Shown here: positions 23,621-30,251 of the stretch, piece by piece
How the letters are laid out: each line of letters starts with the position of its first letter
Position numbering within the stretch: position 1 is the stretch's first letter
NCBI GenBank assembly: GCA_013349695.1
Contig: DUZD01000005.1
Location: 1 to 30,251 of the forward strand
Origin: Rhodospirillaceae bacterium
GTDB lineage: Bacteria > Pseudomonadota > Alphaproteobacteria > Rhodospirillales > 2-02-FULL-58-16
Direction: 5' to 3'
Length of the DNA stretch: 30,251 bases
Notes under the pieces: model-generated
Seen by the model: only the letters and a program-made list of their open reading frames with translations
What the model was told of the DNA's origin: nothing
Databases searched by the model: none
Program-made: the position numbers and the translations under genes

Positions 23621-24094
23621 ATGAGAGGTAGCGAAGAAGTTAGTAGGAAAACCAAGCCTGTGCAAAACATAGAGCTTATAGTCCGCGCGGATCCACGCCT
23701 CGGTCGGGCCTTCGAGGCGATGTGTGGCCGAGGGCTCTCCAAGCTGGATGCCGAGGGAGAAATCGGCATGGCTTTGTTTAGTTTTATGCACGATGTTGCT
23801 AACGGACATCCCAGCAGGCTCACCTACGTAATGAAAATGCTCGAAGAGGGAAAGACGATGAACGAAATATTCCCCGAAGGAGCCTTTCAGGGCGATTTCC
23901 CCGGCGTCCCCCCCTTCCGCGTAAAAGATAACGATGGGGTGATAATGACCGAGAAAGAAGAAGAAGAAACGAAGTCGGGGCCGCTGTCTGTCGGGACGGT
24001 AAAAAAACTCCTGCGGCGGAGCGAGAACGAGGGCACGGAAATCTTTGAACTGCTTCGGCAATTCATCAAAGCGCAAGAAGCCCCCAGGCAGTGA
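23621..24094 (+). CDS. Uncharacterised 157-residue protein
   Basis: I do not recognise this protein. It is soluble and charged, with no signal or membrane segment. The N-terminal half is probably helical (NIELIVRADPRLGRAFEAMCGRGLSKLDAEGEIGMALFSFMHDVANG), the middle is loop-rich (EGAFQGDFPGVPPFRVKDNDGV), an acidic stretch follows (TEKEEEETKSG), and the end is helical again (VGTVKKLLRRSENEGTEIFELLRQFIKAQ). ATG 23621 is chosen because AGGAAG lies seven bases upstream; ATG 23573 is in frame but near the palindromic element. Its codon use is less GC-biased than its neighbours (many AAA, GAA, ATA), and it stands alone between repeat-rich stretches, so transfer is possible. Confidence 0.65.
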   Translation: MRGSEEVSRKTKPVQNIELIVRADPRLGRAFEAMCGRGLSKLDAEGEIGMALFSFMHDVANGHPSRLTYVMKMLEEGKTMNEIFPEGAFQGDFPGVPPFRVKDNDGVIMTEKEEEETKSGPLSVGTVKKLLRRSENEGTEIFELLRQFIKAQEAPRQ

Positions 24095-24521
24095 CCGCCC
24101 AGGACACCTTGGCCACGGCTCCGGCCGAGGCTTTTCTGGCTGGCTGTGAAGGTGTAAATGGTTTCCGGCCCGAGCGGTGGCTTGCTAAGCCGGCGACGGG
24201 CTGGAAGCGAGGCGTTTTGCACGTACATCTCCGCCCATGCCGCCACCAGGGCCTTAAATTTGCTTCTCGGTCACGGTGAGCGCTCTTTATCACAGGATCC
24301 GGAACACAGAATCCGGTGGGTGAACATCACCCGCATACCATGACCGCCGCCATCTTGAGCCTTTTTGCGGAACCTTCCGCGCCGCGCCGCGCCAAGTCCC
24401 CGAGGGCGCGGATCATGCGGGCGGCCGAGCGGTCGTCGACCACCATGGCCCCGCCTTCGGACCGGATTTTGTATTCCCGCCATTAACGATTATCCTCAAC
24501 GGGCCTTGAACGGAGGAGGGA
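24095..24521. other. Gap without a convincing gene; possible gene remnants
   Basis: No complete gene is supported here. On the minus strand, 24327-24446 encodes a plausible 39-residue peptide (MVVDDRSAARMIRALGDLAR...), with protein-like composition continuing upstream in frame (REYKIRSEGG) to a stop. About 70 bases further along the same strand another short stretch reads KALVAAWAEMYVQNASLPARR. They could be pieces of a decayed minus-strand gene, but frames are broken and similarity is unknown. Confidence 0.35.
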
Positions 24522-25205
24522 TTGCTTAAGTGTCCGTTGTCCATGGCGGTCTCGATCCTCGGTGGCTTGCTCATCGTTGGTTGCGCGGCGCCGACCATCG
24601 TCCCGAAAGCCGCGGATAGGCCTCCGCTGGAAATCAAAGCCCGGGGCGAGGCCAAACCCATCCACTTTCGTAAGATCGTCTTGAAAATTGAGCGTGGGGA
24701 AAAAGTCGGGGCCGAAGAGACCGGCCCTTTTTGCCTGCCGACGGGCGAACTTCGTTTCCGGCGTGGCCGGATAATGCTGACTAGCCGTGAGTTAACAAAG
24801 GTTTTCCGGGACGAGCTTCAGGCCGCCGGTTTTGAATTGGTCAATCACCCGAATTTGCTTTTCAAGGACCCCATGACATGGAAAGCCGAGCTGTTTTTCG
24901 CCGGAATGGTGAAAAAGATGAAAGCCAACATATGTTTTCCGTGGGCGGTTTACGGCGACTATGGCCAAAGCAAAGGCGAGGCTTTCATGGAAGTCGAGTG
25001 GTGGGTATACAGCCGCTCAAACCGTCAAGCGGTCCACAAGTTGACCACTCGGGGATACGCCAGGCACGATTCGATTGAAAGCAATGGCCACCTTGAAATT
25101 TTCCTCGACGCCTTTGCCCAGGCCATTCGCGGCATGTTGGCCGATCAAGGTCTTGGCGACTTGGTTACGGGAACCTCGGCGGATGGGACGGCCGCCGGCA
25201 AATGA
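24522..25205 (+). CDS. Putative lipoprotein, function unknown
   Basis: The 227-residue product begins with a short signal peptide and lipobox (LLIVGC, Cys at residue 21), so it is probably lipidated and anchored in the envelope. The body (IHFRKIVLKIERGEKVGAEE, ETGPFCLPTGELRFRRGRIML, TWKAELFFAGMVKKMKANICFPW, KGEAFMEVEWWVYSRSNRQAV) looks like a single alpha/beta domain; I recall similar stretches in alphaproteobacterial envelope proteins, some joined to protease-like domains, but cannot name a family. The start is TTG 24522, with GGAGG five bases upstream; ATG 24543 is in frame but would leave a signal peptide without a positive charge. It is probably a single-gene unit. Confidence 0.7.
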   Translation: MLKCPLSMAVSILGGLLIVGCAAPTIVPKAADRPPLEIKARGEAKPIHFRKIVLKIERGEKVGAEETGPFCLPTGELRFRRGRIMLTSRELTKVFRDELQAAGFELVNHPNLLFKDPMTWKAELFFAGMVKKMKANICFPWAVYGDYGQSKGEAFMEVEWWVYSRSNRQAVHKLTTRGYARHDSIESNGHLEIFLDAFAQAIRGMLADQGLGDLVTGTSADGTAAGK

Positions 25206-25510
25206 CCATTGTCCTCCCCTGGCGGTTCCTTGGAAGTTACCCCCGCCTCTATCCGTCCCTATCGCAAAATTCAGGCTCATCGCCGTTACAACCCGTCTTG
25301 TCCTTAACCGCCGGCTGGTCGAGGATGAACATCACTCCCCCAATCGGCCAGCCGCCCCGGAAAGTCCAGATTGGCCGAGGAGCGGTCATGGCGGAAATCG
25401 CCAGGGGGGACCGAGCGGTCCGCCTTGATCCCAGCGCCTCGGCGGTTTCCGCAAAGTCTATGTTACACGAGGCCGGGCGCATGGTATAAACCGCTGCCGT
25501 CAACCTAGAG
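25206..25510. other. Intergenic gap without a supported gene
   Basis: Open frames exist on both strands (for instance 25249-25566 on the minus strand, running into aroQ), but none has a recognisable motif, good ribosome-binding site or sensible neighbour. It presumably holds the promoter of the aroQ-accB-accC operon; I could not pick a clear -35/-10 pair. Confidence 0.4.
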
Positions 25511-25978
25511 ATGCTTCCAAAACCGATGACCCTTTCCGTTCTAGTCCTCAACGGACCCAACCTCAATATGCTGGGCAGGCGCGAGCCGGAGGTTTACGGC
25601 GGCCAAACCCTGGCTGATATCGAAGCCGCCTGCGTCCAGCGCGCCGCCCCCCTTGGCCTTTCCGTCGAATTCCGCCAGAGCAACTCGGAAGGTGAAATGA
25701 TCGACTGGATACAGCAGTCGCGGGGCAACCACGCCGCCTTGATAGTCAACGCCGGAGCCTACACCCATACTTCGGTGGCCCTTCTCGACGCCCTTTTGGC
25801 CTGCCAGGCGCCGGTCATCGAAGTGCATTTGTCCAATATCTTCCAACGCGAGAGTTTCCGTCATGAATCGTATGTTTCAAAAGCGGCGCGGGGGATGATT
25901 TGCGGCTTCGGCGGATTGAGTTACGAATTGGCCTTGGAAGCGGCGGCGCGGATGCTCGGAATCGAGCAACAGGGTTGA
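25511..25978 (+). CDS. aroQ: Type II 3-dehydroquinate dehydratase
   Basis: AroQ converts 3-dehydroquinate to 3-dehydroshikimate in the shikimate pathway. The 155-residue product shows all type II landmarks: LVLNGPNLNMLGRREPEVYGG with the catalytic Tyr in the flexible loop, EFRQSNSEGEMIDWI, VNAGAYTHTSVALLDAL, EVHLSNIFQRESFRHESYVS with the catalytic His, and ARGMICGFGGLSYELAL. Two starts are possible: ATG 25511 and ATG 25526 (MTLSVLVLNG), the latter closer to the usual 145-150 residues; neither has a strong ribosome-binding site. accB follows after ten bases, a gene order common in alphaproteobacteria. Confidence 0.97.
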   Translation: MLPKPMTLSVLVLNGPNLNMLGRREPEVYGGQTLADIEAACVQRAAPLGLSVEFRQSNSEGEMIDWIQQSRGNHAALIVNAGAYTHTSVALLDALLACQAPVIEVHLSNIFQRESFRHESYVSKAARGMICGFGGLSYELALEAAARMLGIEQQG

Positions 25979-25988
25979 TAGAGGGAAG

Positions 25989-26453
25989 ATGGCCAAATCT
26001 CCGAATACCGATATCGACGCCGGCTTGGTCCGCAAGTTGGCCGACCTCTTGGACGAGACCGGCCTGACCGAAATCGAATGCGGCGGCAAGGACTGGCATT
26101 TGCGTGTCGCCAAAACCACCGCCGCCAAGCCGGAGGCGGCGGCCGCCAAACCCATCACCGCCGGCGACGCTCAACCGGTTTCCGAATGGAAATCCGTCGC
26201 CGAAGCCGCTATCGATCATCCGGGAGTCGTGGTTTCGCCGATGGTCGGCGTGGTCTATATTACGTCGGACCCGGACTCTCCGCCCTTCGTCAAGGTCGGA
26301 GACGAGGTCGGCGAGGGCGACACCTTGCTGCTGATCGAAGCCATGAAGGTGTTCAATTCCATCAAGGCGCCAAAGGGCGGCAAGGTGACCCGCATCCTGG
26401 TCGGCAACGGAACGCCGGTGGAATTCGGCGAACCCCTGATGATCATCGAGTAA
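25989..26453 (+). CDS. accB: Biotin carboxyl carrier protein of acetyl-CoA carboxylase
   Basis: AccB carries the biotin that moves CO2 from the carboxylase to the transferase subunit in the first step of fatty acid synthesis. The 154-residue product has an N-terminal helical part (LVRKLADLLDETGLTEIECGGKDWHLRVAK), an Ala/Lys/Pro linker, and a C-terminal biotinyl domain (VVSPMVGVVYITSDPDSPPFVKVGD... LLLIEAMKVFNSIKA), in which the Lys of EAMKV is the biotin attachment residue. AGAGGGAAG stands just before the ATG. accC starts 11 bases after the stop, so the two subunits should be co-expressed. Confidence 0.98.
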   Translation: MAKSPNTDIDAGLVRKLADLLDETGLTEIECGGKDWHLRVAKTTAAKPEAAAAKPITAGDAQPVSEWKSVAEAAIDHPGVVVSPMVGVVYITSDPDSPPFVKVGDEVGEGDTLLLIEAMKVFNSIKAPKGGKVTRILVGNGTPVEFGEPLMIIE

Positions 26454-26464
26454 GACCTTAGCCG

Positions 26465-27808
26465 ATGTTCGAAAAGGTCCTGATCGCCAACCGTGGGGAA
26501 ATCGCTGTTAGGATTCTTCGAGCTTGCCGCGAGATGGGCATCCGTACGGTGGCGATCCACTCGACTTCCGACGTTGACGCCATGCATGTCCGTCTCGCCG
26601 ACGAGACGATCTGCGTTGGGCCGCCACCGGCGCAAGACAGTTATCTTTGCGTCCCGGCGATTTTGTCGGCGGCGACCATTTCCAACGCCGACGCCATCCA
26701 CCCAGGATACGGTTTCTTGAGCGAAAACGCCGACTTCGCCGCCATGGCCGAGGAACATGGTTTCGCCTTCATCGGGCCGTCGCCGGAACATATCCGCATG
26801 ATGGGCGACAAGATCACCGCCAAGAAGGTCGCCCGTGAAAACGGCATTCCGGTGGTTCCGGACTCCGGTGGAACGGTGAAAGACGAAAAGTCCGCTCTCG
26901 ATGCCGCCGAAGAGATCGGCTATCCGGTCCTGGTCAAGGCCTCCGCCGGCGGCGGCGGCCGTGGCATGAAGTTGGTGGCAACGCCGGACGAGTTGCCCGA
27001 AGCCGTGCAAACGGCCAAAAGCGAGGCCCTGACCGCTTTCGGCGACAATAAGGTATATATCGAAAAATACCTTGGCCGGGCCCGTCATGTGGAGGTCCAG
27101 GTTCTTGCCGACTTCTACGGCGGCGTCGTCCACTTGGGCGAGAGGGACTGCTCCTTGCAGCGTCGCCATCAGAAGCTGCTGGAGGAAGCCCCGTCACCGG
27201 CGCTGAACGACGATCAACGCCACGAGATCGGTGGCATCGTTGTCGCGGCGATGGAAAAGATCGCTTACCGCAGCGTCGGCACCGTCGAGTTCCTTTACGA
27301 GGACGGCGCCTTTTACTTCATCGAGATGAACACGCGGCTGCAAGTCGAACACCCGGTGACCGAGATGATCTGCGGCCTCGACCTGGTCCGCGAGATGGTG
27401 CGTATCGCCGCCGGCGCGCCCTTGGGTTACGGGCAAGAGGACATCCGCCTATCCGGCCATGCCATCGAATGCCGCATCAACGCCGAAAATCCCGTGACTT
27501 TCATTCCTTCGCCGGGACGGGTCGGCGACTATCATGCTCCTGGCGGGCTCGGCGTTCGCGTCGATTCGGCGATCTATTCGGGCTACAACGTTCCCCCCCA
27601 TTATGACAGCATGATCGCCAAGTTGATCGTCCACGGCGCCAACCGCAACGAATGCTTGATGCGTCTTCGCCGGGCCCTGGACGAATACGTCATCGATGGC
27701 CTGGAAACCACCATTCCCCTGCACCGCCGGCTGCTGGCGGACCCGGCCATCATCAACGGCGATTATGACACTCATTGGCTGGAAGAGTTCGTAAGCTCGG
27801 ATGACTAA
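26465..27808 (+). CDS. accC: Biotin carboxylase subunit of acetyl-CoA carboxylase
   Basis: AccC is the ATP-grasp enzyme that carboxylates biotin on AccB using bicarbonate. The 447-residue product is full length: FEKVLIANRGEIAVRILRAC at the start, HPGYGFLSENADFA, the ATP-binding glycine-rich loop KASAGGGGRGMKLV, ERDCSLQRRHQKLLEEAPSP, EMNTRLQVEHPVTEM with metal and catalytic residues, and AIECRINAENP near the C-terminus. Its stop overlaps the start of aat by eight bases. Confidence 0.99.
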   Translation: MFEKVLIANRGEIAVRILRACREMGIRTVAIHSTSDVDAMHVRLADETICVGPPPAQDSYLCVPAILSAATISNADAIHPGYGFLSENADFAAMAEEHGFAFIGPSPEHIRMMGDKITAKKVARENGIPVVPDSGGTVKDEKSALDAAEEIGYPVLVKASAGGGGRGMKLVATPDELPEAVQTAKSEALTAFGDNKVYIEKYLGRARHVEVQVLADFYGGVVHLGERDCSLQRRHQKLLEEAPSPALNDDQRHEIGGIVVAAMEKIAYRSVGTVEFLYEDGAFYFIEMNTRLQVEHPVTEMICGLDLVREMVRIAAGAPLGYGQEDIRLSGHAIECRINAENPVTFIPSPGRVGDYHAPGGLGVRVDSAIYSGYNVPPHYDSMIAKLIVHGANRNECLMRLRRALDEYVIDGLETTIPLHRRLLADPAIINGDYDTHWLEEFVSSDD

Positions 27809-28493
27809 GCCGCGTCCGCCACCGCAATCCCGTCAACTGACGGCGGAACTGCTGTTGCGGGCTTACGCCACCGGCATCTTTCCGATGTCGGAAAGCCGCG
27901 ATGATCCGAATATTTTCTGGGTCGAACCGGAAGCCCGCGGCATCCTTCCCCTGGATCGTTTCCATGTTTCGCGGTCTCTCAGGAAAACCTTTCGTGGCAA
28001 GCCCTTCGACCTGCGTTGCGACACCGCTTTCGGCGATGTCATCGGGGCTTGCCGCGAGTCGGCCAAGAACCGGCGGGAGACCTGGATCAACGATGAAATC
28101 ATCGGCGCTTATACGGAGCTTCACAAGTTGGGCTTCGCCCATTCCGTCGAATGCTGGCGGGAGGATCGCCTTGTCGGCGGCCTTTACGGGGTTTCGCTGG
28201 CCGGCGTCTTTTGCGGCGAGAGCATGTTCTCCCACGTCACCGACGCCTCGAAAGTGGCTTTGGTTGACTTGGTGGCGCGGTTGAAATACGGCGGTTTTGT
28301 TCTTCTCGACGTCCAATTCGTCACCGAGCACCTGAAACGGTTCGGAGCCGTCGAAATTCCGGCCAGCGAATATCTTGAGCGCCTGTCGCAAGCGCTCACG
28401 GTACAGGCCGGATTCTATTCCGCGCCGGAATCGCCGGGACTTGAGTTCGAACTGGAAAAGTTGTTGGCATGGCCGAGCACCAACAAACAGTAG
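27801..28493 (+). CDS. aat: Leucyl/phenylalanyl-tRNA-protein transferase
   Basis: Aat adds Leu or Phe from charged tRNA to proteins with N-terminal Arg or Lys, marking them for ClpAP through the N-end rule. The 230-residue product has the family motifs: LLLRAYATGIFPMSESRDDPNIFWVEPEARGILPLD, RETWINDEIIGAYTELHKLGFAHSVECW, LVGGLYGVSLAGVFCGESMFS, and LLDVQFVTEHLKRFGA. Length is typical. Its ATG lies inside the end of accC, an overlap pointing to translational coupling; the accC-aat order is frequent in alphaproteobacteria without a known functional reason. Confidence 0.98.
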   Translation: MTKPRPPPQSRQLTAELLLRAYATGIFPMSESRDDPNIFWVEPEARGILPLDRFHVSRSLRKTFRGKPFDLRCDTAFGDVIGACRESAKNRRETWINDEIIGAYTELHKLGFAHSVECWREDRLVGGLYGVSLAGVFCGESMFSHVTDASKVALVDLVARLKYGGFVLLDVQFVTEHLKRFGAVEIPASEYLERLSQALTVQAGFYSAPESPGLEFELEKLLAWPSTNKQ

Positions 28494-28524
28494 ATTTTGC
28501 CGTTTCCATAAATTGTGGTGTCAC

Positions 28525-28689
28525 GGGGTCAAGTCTTGAATGTTGAATTTTTGCCGCGAGCCGTCAGATGATAGACGGCGCCGGGATATTTGAACGCAAG
28601 GGCCGTGCCATGGGGGAAGCATAGAGGGCGGTGGACGGAAATTCAACATTCAAGACTTGACCCCATAGCTTCACATGACCCCATAGCTT
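28525..28689. repeat. Palindromic element, family D, with direct-repeat tail
   Basis: A perfect 26-base inverted repeat joins 28525-28550 (begins ggggtcaagtcttgaatg) with 28639-28664. The right end continues into a tandem 14-mer tgaccccatagctt (28658-28671 and 28676-28689). I recall this arm sequence around IS200-like (REP-associated) transposase genes in diverse proteobacteria; none is here, so this would be a non-autonomous copy. The rest of the 28494-28869 gap holds a possible -10 (tatagt, 28848-28853) for the next gene. Confidence 0.8.
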
Positions 28690-28869
28690 TCGACCCTATC
28701 TCGTACGTACTCTACGAGCCCCCGCTTATTAATGAGCGACCGCAATGTGCCCCGCCACGGAGGGCAATACGGTGTCCAGCAAAGTCACCAAGGGGAAAAC
28801 GTTGGATATCTGTTGGCCGTTGATGGATACGAAGGCGAAAACTGGTGTATAGTGGATTAGGAGAAGGAA

Positions 28870-29721
28870 ATGGTGACATCGAATACATACAGATCACGGC
28901 TTGCGAGCGTCGCCAGACTTTCCTTGGTGGTAATCGTGGCCTTTCTGTCTTCCACCGCGGCGCAAGCCGATAGCCTCAAGGTCAGCGGCACCGGTTCCAG
29001 CATCGGCCCCATCAAGATTGTGTCCGCGGCGTTCCTTGAGACCGCCCCCGGCATCGAGATCGAGGTGATCGAGCCCGCCATGGGGAGCGGCGGCAGCATC
29101 AAAGGCGTGATTGGGGGATTTCTCGATATCAGCTTGAGCGCGCGGCCACTGAAGGACAAAGAGCAAGCAGAGGGACTGACGGCGGAGAAAATCGCTACCA
29201 CCCCGTTCATTATCGCCACGGCCAAGGCGAACACGGGAGCGACTGGGTTCTCGCTGAAGGAACTTGCCGAAATATACACCGGAAAGATCACTACTTGGCC
29301 CGACGGCAGCCGTCTCCGACTGATCCTACGACCGTCCAAAGACTCGGACACGGCTTCTCTCAGGAAGATGTCGCCGGACATGGCAGGGGCTATGACCGTG
29401 GCCGTGGCCATGAAGGGAATCGATTTTCCGGCCACGGATCAAGACGCGGCGGAAATGATCGCCCGTGTGCCCGGCGCCATGGGGTCATCCTCCCTGGCCC
29501 TAATCATTTCCGAGAACCGACCGTTGAAGCCCTTGGCCATCGACGGCATCGTGCCCAGCGTCGAGACGATGCGGAAGGGCGCCTACCCCTTCGCCAAGCC
29601 CCTCTACGTGGTCACGGGTCCCAAGCCGAGCGAGGCGACACGTCGGTTCATCGCTTTCCTGACATCCGAGAGAGGGTGGGAGATCCTTTCCAGTGCTGGA
29701 TACGGGCCGCCCATGCCATGA
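28870..29721 (+). CDS. PstS-like periplasmic phosphate-family binding protein
   Basis: The 283-residue product has a signal peptide (about 1-33, ending SSTAAQA-DS) and the PstS-type fold pattern: LKVSGTGSSIGPIKIVSAAF, MGSGGSIKGVIGGFLDISLSARPLKDKE, ELAEIYTGKITTWPDGSRL and an ending FIAFLTSERGWEILSSAGYGP. The SGTGSS and GSGGS loops are where PstS holds an oxyanion, so phosphate or a similar anion is the likely ligand. No pstCAB transporter genes follow. Instead the stop overlaps the start of a membrane sensor gene by four bases, so this protein may feed a signal rather than uptake. GGAGAAGGAA lies directly upstream of the ATG. Confidence 0.85.
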   Translation: MVTSNTYRSRLASVARLSLVVIVAFLSSTAAQADSLKVSGTGSSIGPIKIVSAAFLETAPGIEIEVIEPAMGSGGSIKGVIGGFLDISLSARPLKDKEQAEGLTAEKIATTPFIIATAKANTGATGFSLKELAEIYTGKITTWPDGSRLRLILRPSKDSDTASLRKMSPDMAGAMTVAVAMKGIDFPATDQDAAEMIARVPGAMGSSSLALIISENRPLKPLAIDGIVPSVETMRKGAYPFAKPLYVVTGPKPSEATRRFIAFLTSERGWEILSSAGYGPPMP

Positions 29722-30251
29722 AGCTGGCGAAACGGGACGGACGGATTGCCAACGTCGTAGCGTGGATCGCGGGCATGATCTCCTGTGTCCTCGTGGTCAC
29801 GTTCCCGTCCCTGTTTTTCATCAGCGGCTACCAACGTGAGCAGGGCCTCCTCACGGCTATGGGCGTCAACCAAGCCGATCATGTCAGCATGTTCATCGGC
29901 CTCAATCCACGGACTTGGCACTTCGAAAAGACACGCCTGGAATTCCTGCTTGAAAAGGAGGCTCGCCATCTGGGCGGCATCTCCTCAGTGATCCGCGACC
30001 ACCGGGGGCAGGTCGTGGCTCAACACCTGACTCCGCAAAACCCGCCGGTCATCAGCCAAGTCTTTCCCATTCTTGATTTCGGGACAACGGTCGGAATATT
30101 GGAACTCCATCGGTCCTACCGTCCGCTTCTGATCAACACCGGTATTGTGTTGGTAGTGGGGTTTGTTTTGGGTGTGATGGTGTTTTTCCCGTTGCGGCTC
30201 GTGCCGTTGCGTGCCTTGCGTCTGGCAACCAGCGATCTCGCGCGGGAAAAG
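29718..30251 (+). CDS. Membrane sensor protein, N-terminal part (cut by window edge)
   Basis: The 178 visible codons start MKLAKRDGRIANVVAWIAGM and run off the window. A membrane helix lies at about residues 13-36, a periplasmic domain of about 105 residues follows (GLLTAMGVNQADHVSMFIGLNPRTWHFEKTRLEFLL... VIRDHRGQVVAQ), then a second helix at about 138-160 (INTGIVLVVGFVLGVMVFFP) leading to a cytoplasmic linker (LRALRLATSDLAREK). This layout is that of a histidine kinase or GGDEF/EAL receptor; the output domain is outside the window. The ATGA overlap with the PstS-like gene implies a joint function, with the binding protein possibly presenting ligand to this receptor. Confidence 0.75.
   Translation, partial: MKLAKRDGRIANVVAWIAGMISCVLVVTFPSLFFISGYQREQGLLTAMGVNQADHVSMFIGLNPRTWHFEKTRLEFLLEKEARHLGGISSVIRDHRGQVVAQHLTPQNPPVISQVFPILDFGTTVGILELHRSYRPLLINTGIVLVVGFVLGVMVFFPLRLVPLRALRLATSDLAREK

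Noticed and set aside
25249..25566. Minus-strand frame overlapping the aroQ start
   Set aside because: It has no recognised motif and would overlap a certain gene; it is kept only as part of an empty gap.

Overview
The window looks like a chromosomal segment of a GC-rich alphaproteobacterium of the Rhodospirillales type. This rests on the flagellar gene order (fliF-fliG-fliH-fliN-motA-flbD-flhA-flhG), a FlbD-type sigma-54 activator inside that cluster, and the aroQ-accB-accC-aat order common in this class. The assignment is by gene content and order only. No rRNA, tRNA or CRISPR array was seen.

Layout. (1) 1-820: the end of a truncated TPR-protein gene, then a palindromic repeat element. (2) 820-12602, plus strand: a compact flagellar operon building the MS ring and C-ring (FliF, FliG, FliN), the export ATPase regulator FliH, the stator subunit MotA, the transcription activator FlbD, the export gate FlhA, the MinD-like FlhG, a proline-rich FliK-like protein and a small conserved protein. 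flhF is missing from its usual place between flhA and flhG. (3) 12603-18480: an accessory island holding two toxin-antitoxin operons on the minus strand (RelE/HigB-type toxin with an XRE antitoxin, then an RHH-MNT antitoxin with a HepT-like toxin), a large STAND NTPase with a membrane anchor and TPRs, and a CoiA-like nuclease. The first TA module is bracketed by an exact 16-bp direct repeat that includes the last codons of the flagellar cluster's final gene. (4) 18493-23307, minus strand: a YbdG-type MscS channel, a decayed S-formylglutathione hydrolase gene, glutathione-dependent formaldehyde dehydrogenase, a YbdK-type carboxylate-amine ligase and an N-formylglutamate amidohydrolase-family protein. 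(5) 23378-25510: a palindromic element, an unrecognised 157-residue protein and an unrecognised lipoprotein. (6) 25511-28493: aroQ, accB, accC, aat. (7) 28525-30251: another palindromic element, then a PstS-like periplasmic binding protein translationally coupled to a membrane sensor protein cut by the window edge.

Two things stand out. The island at 12603-18480 looks like a small defence island. Its STAND protein has an unusual build (transmembrane helix, Gly/Asp-rich beta-solenoid-like segment, NTPase, TPRs) and is followed on the same strand by a CoiA-like nuclease gene. Separately, five compact inverted-repeat elements of four sequence families sit in the intergenic gaps; no transposase for them is present in the window.

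Limits: all calls come from reading the sequence and from remembered family motifs. No search or structure prediction was run.
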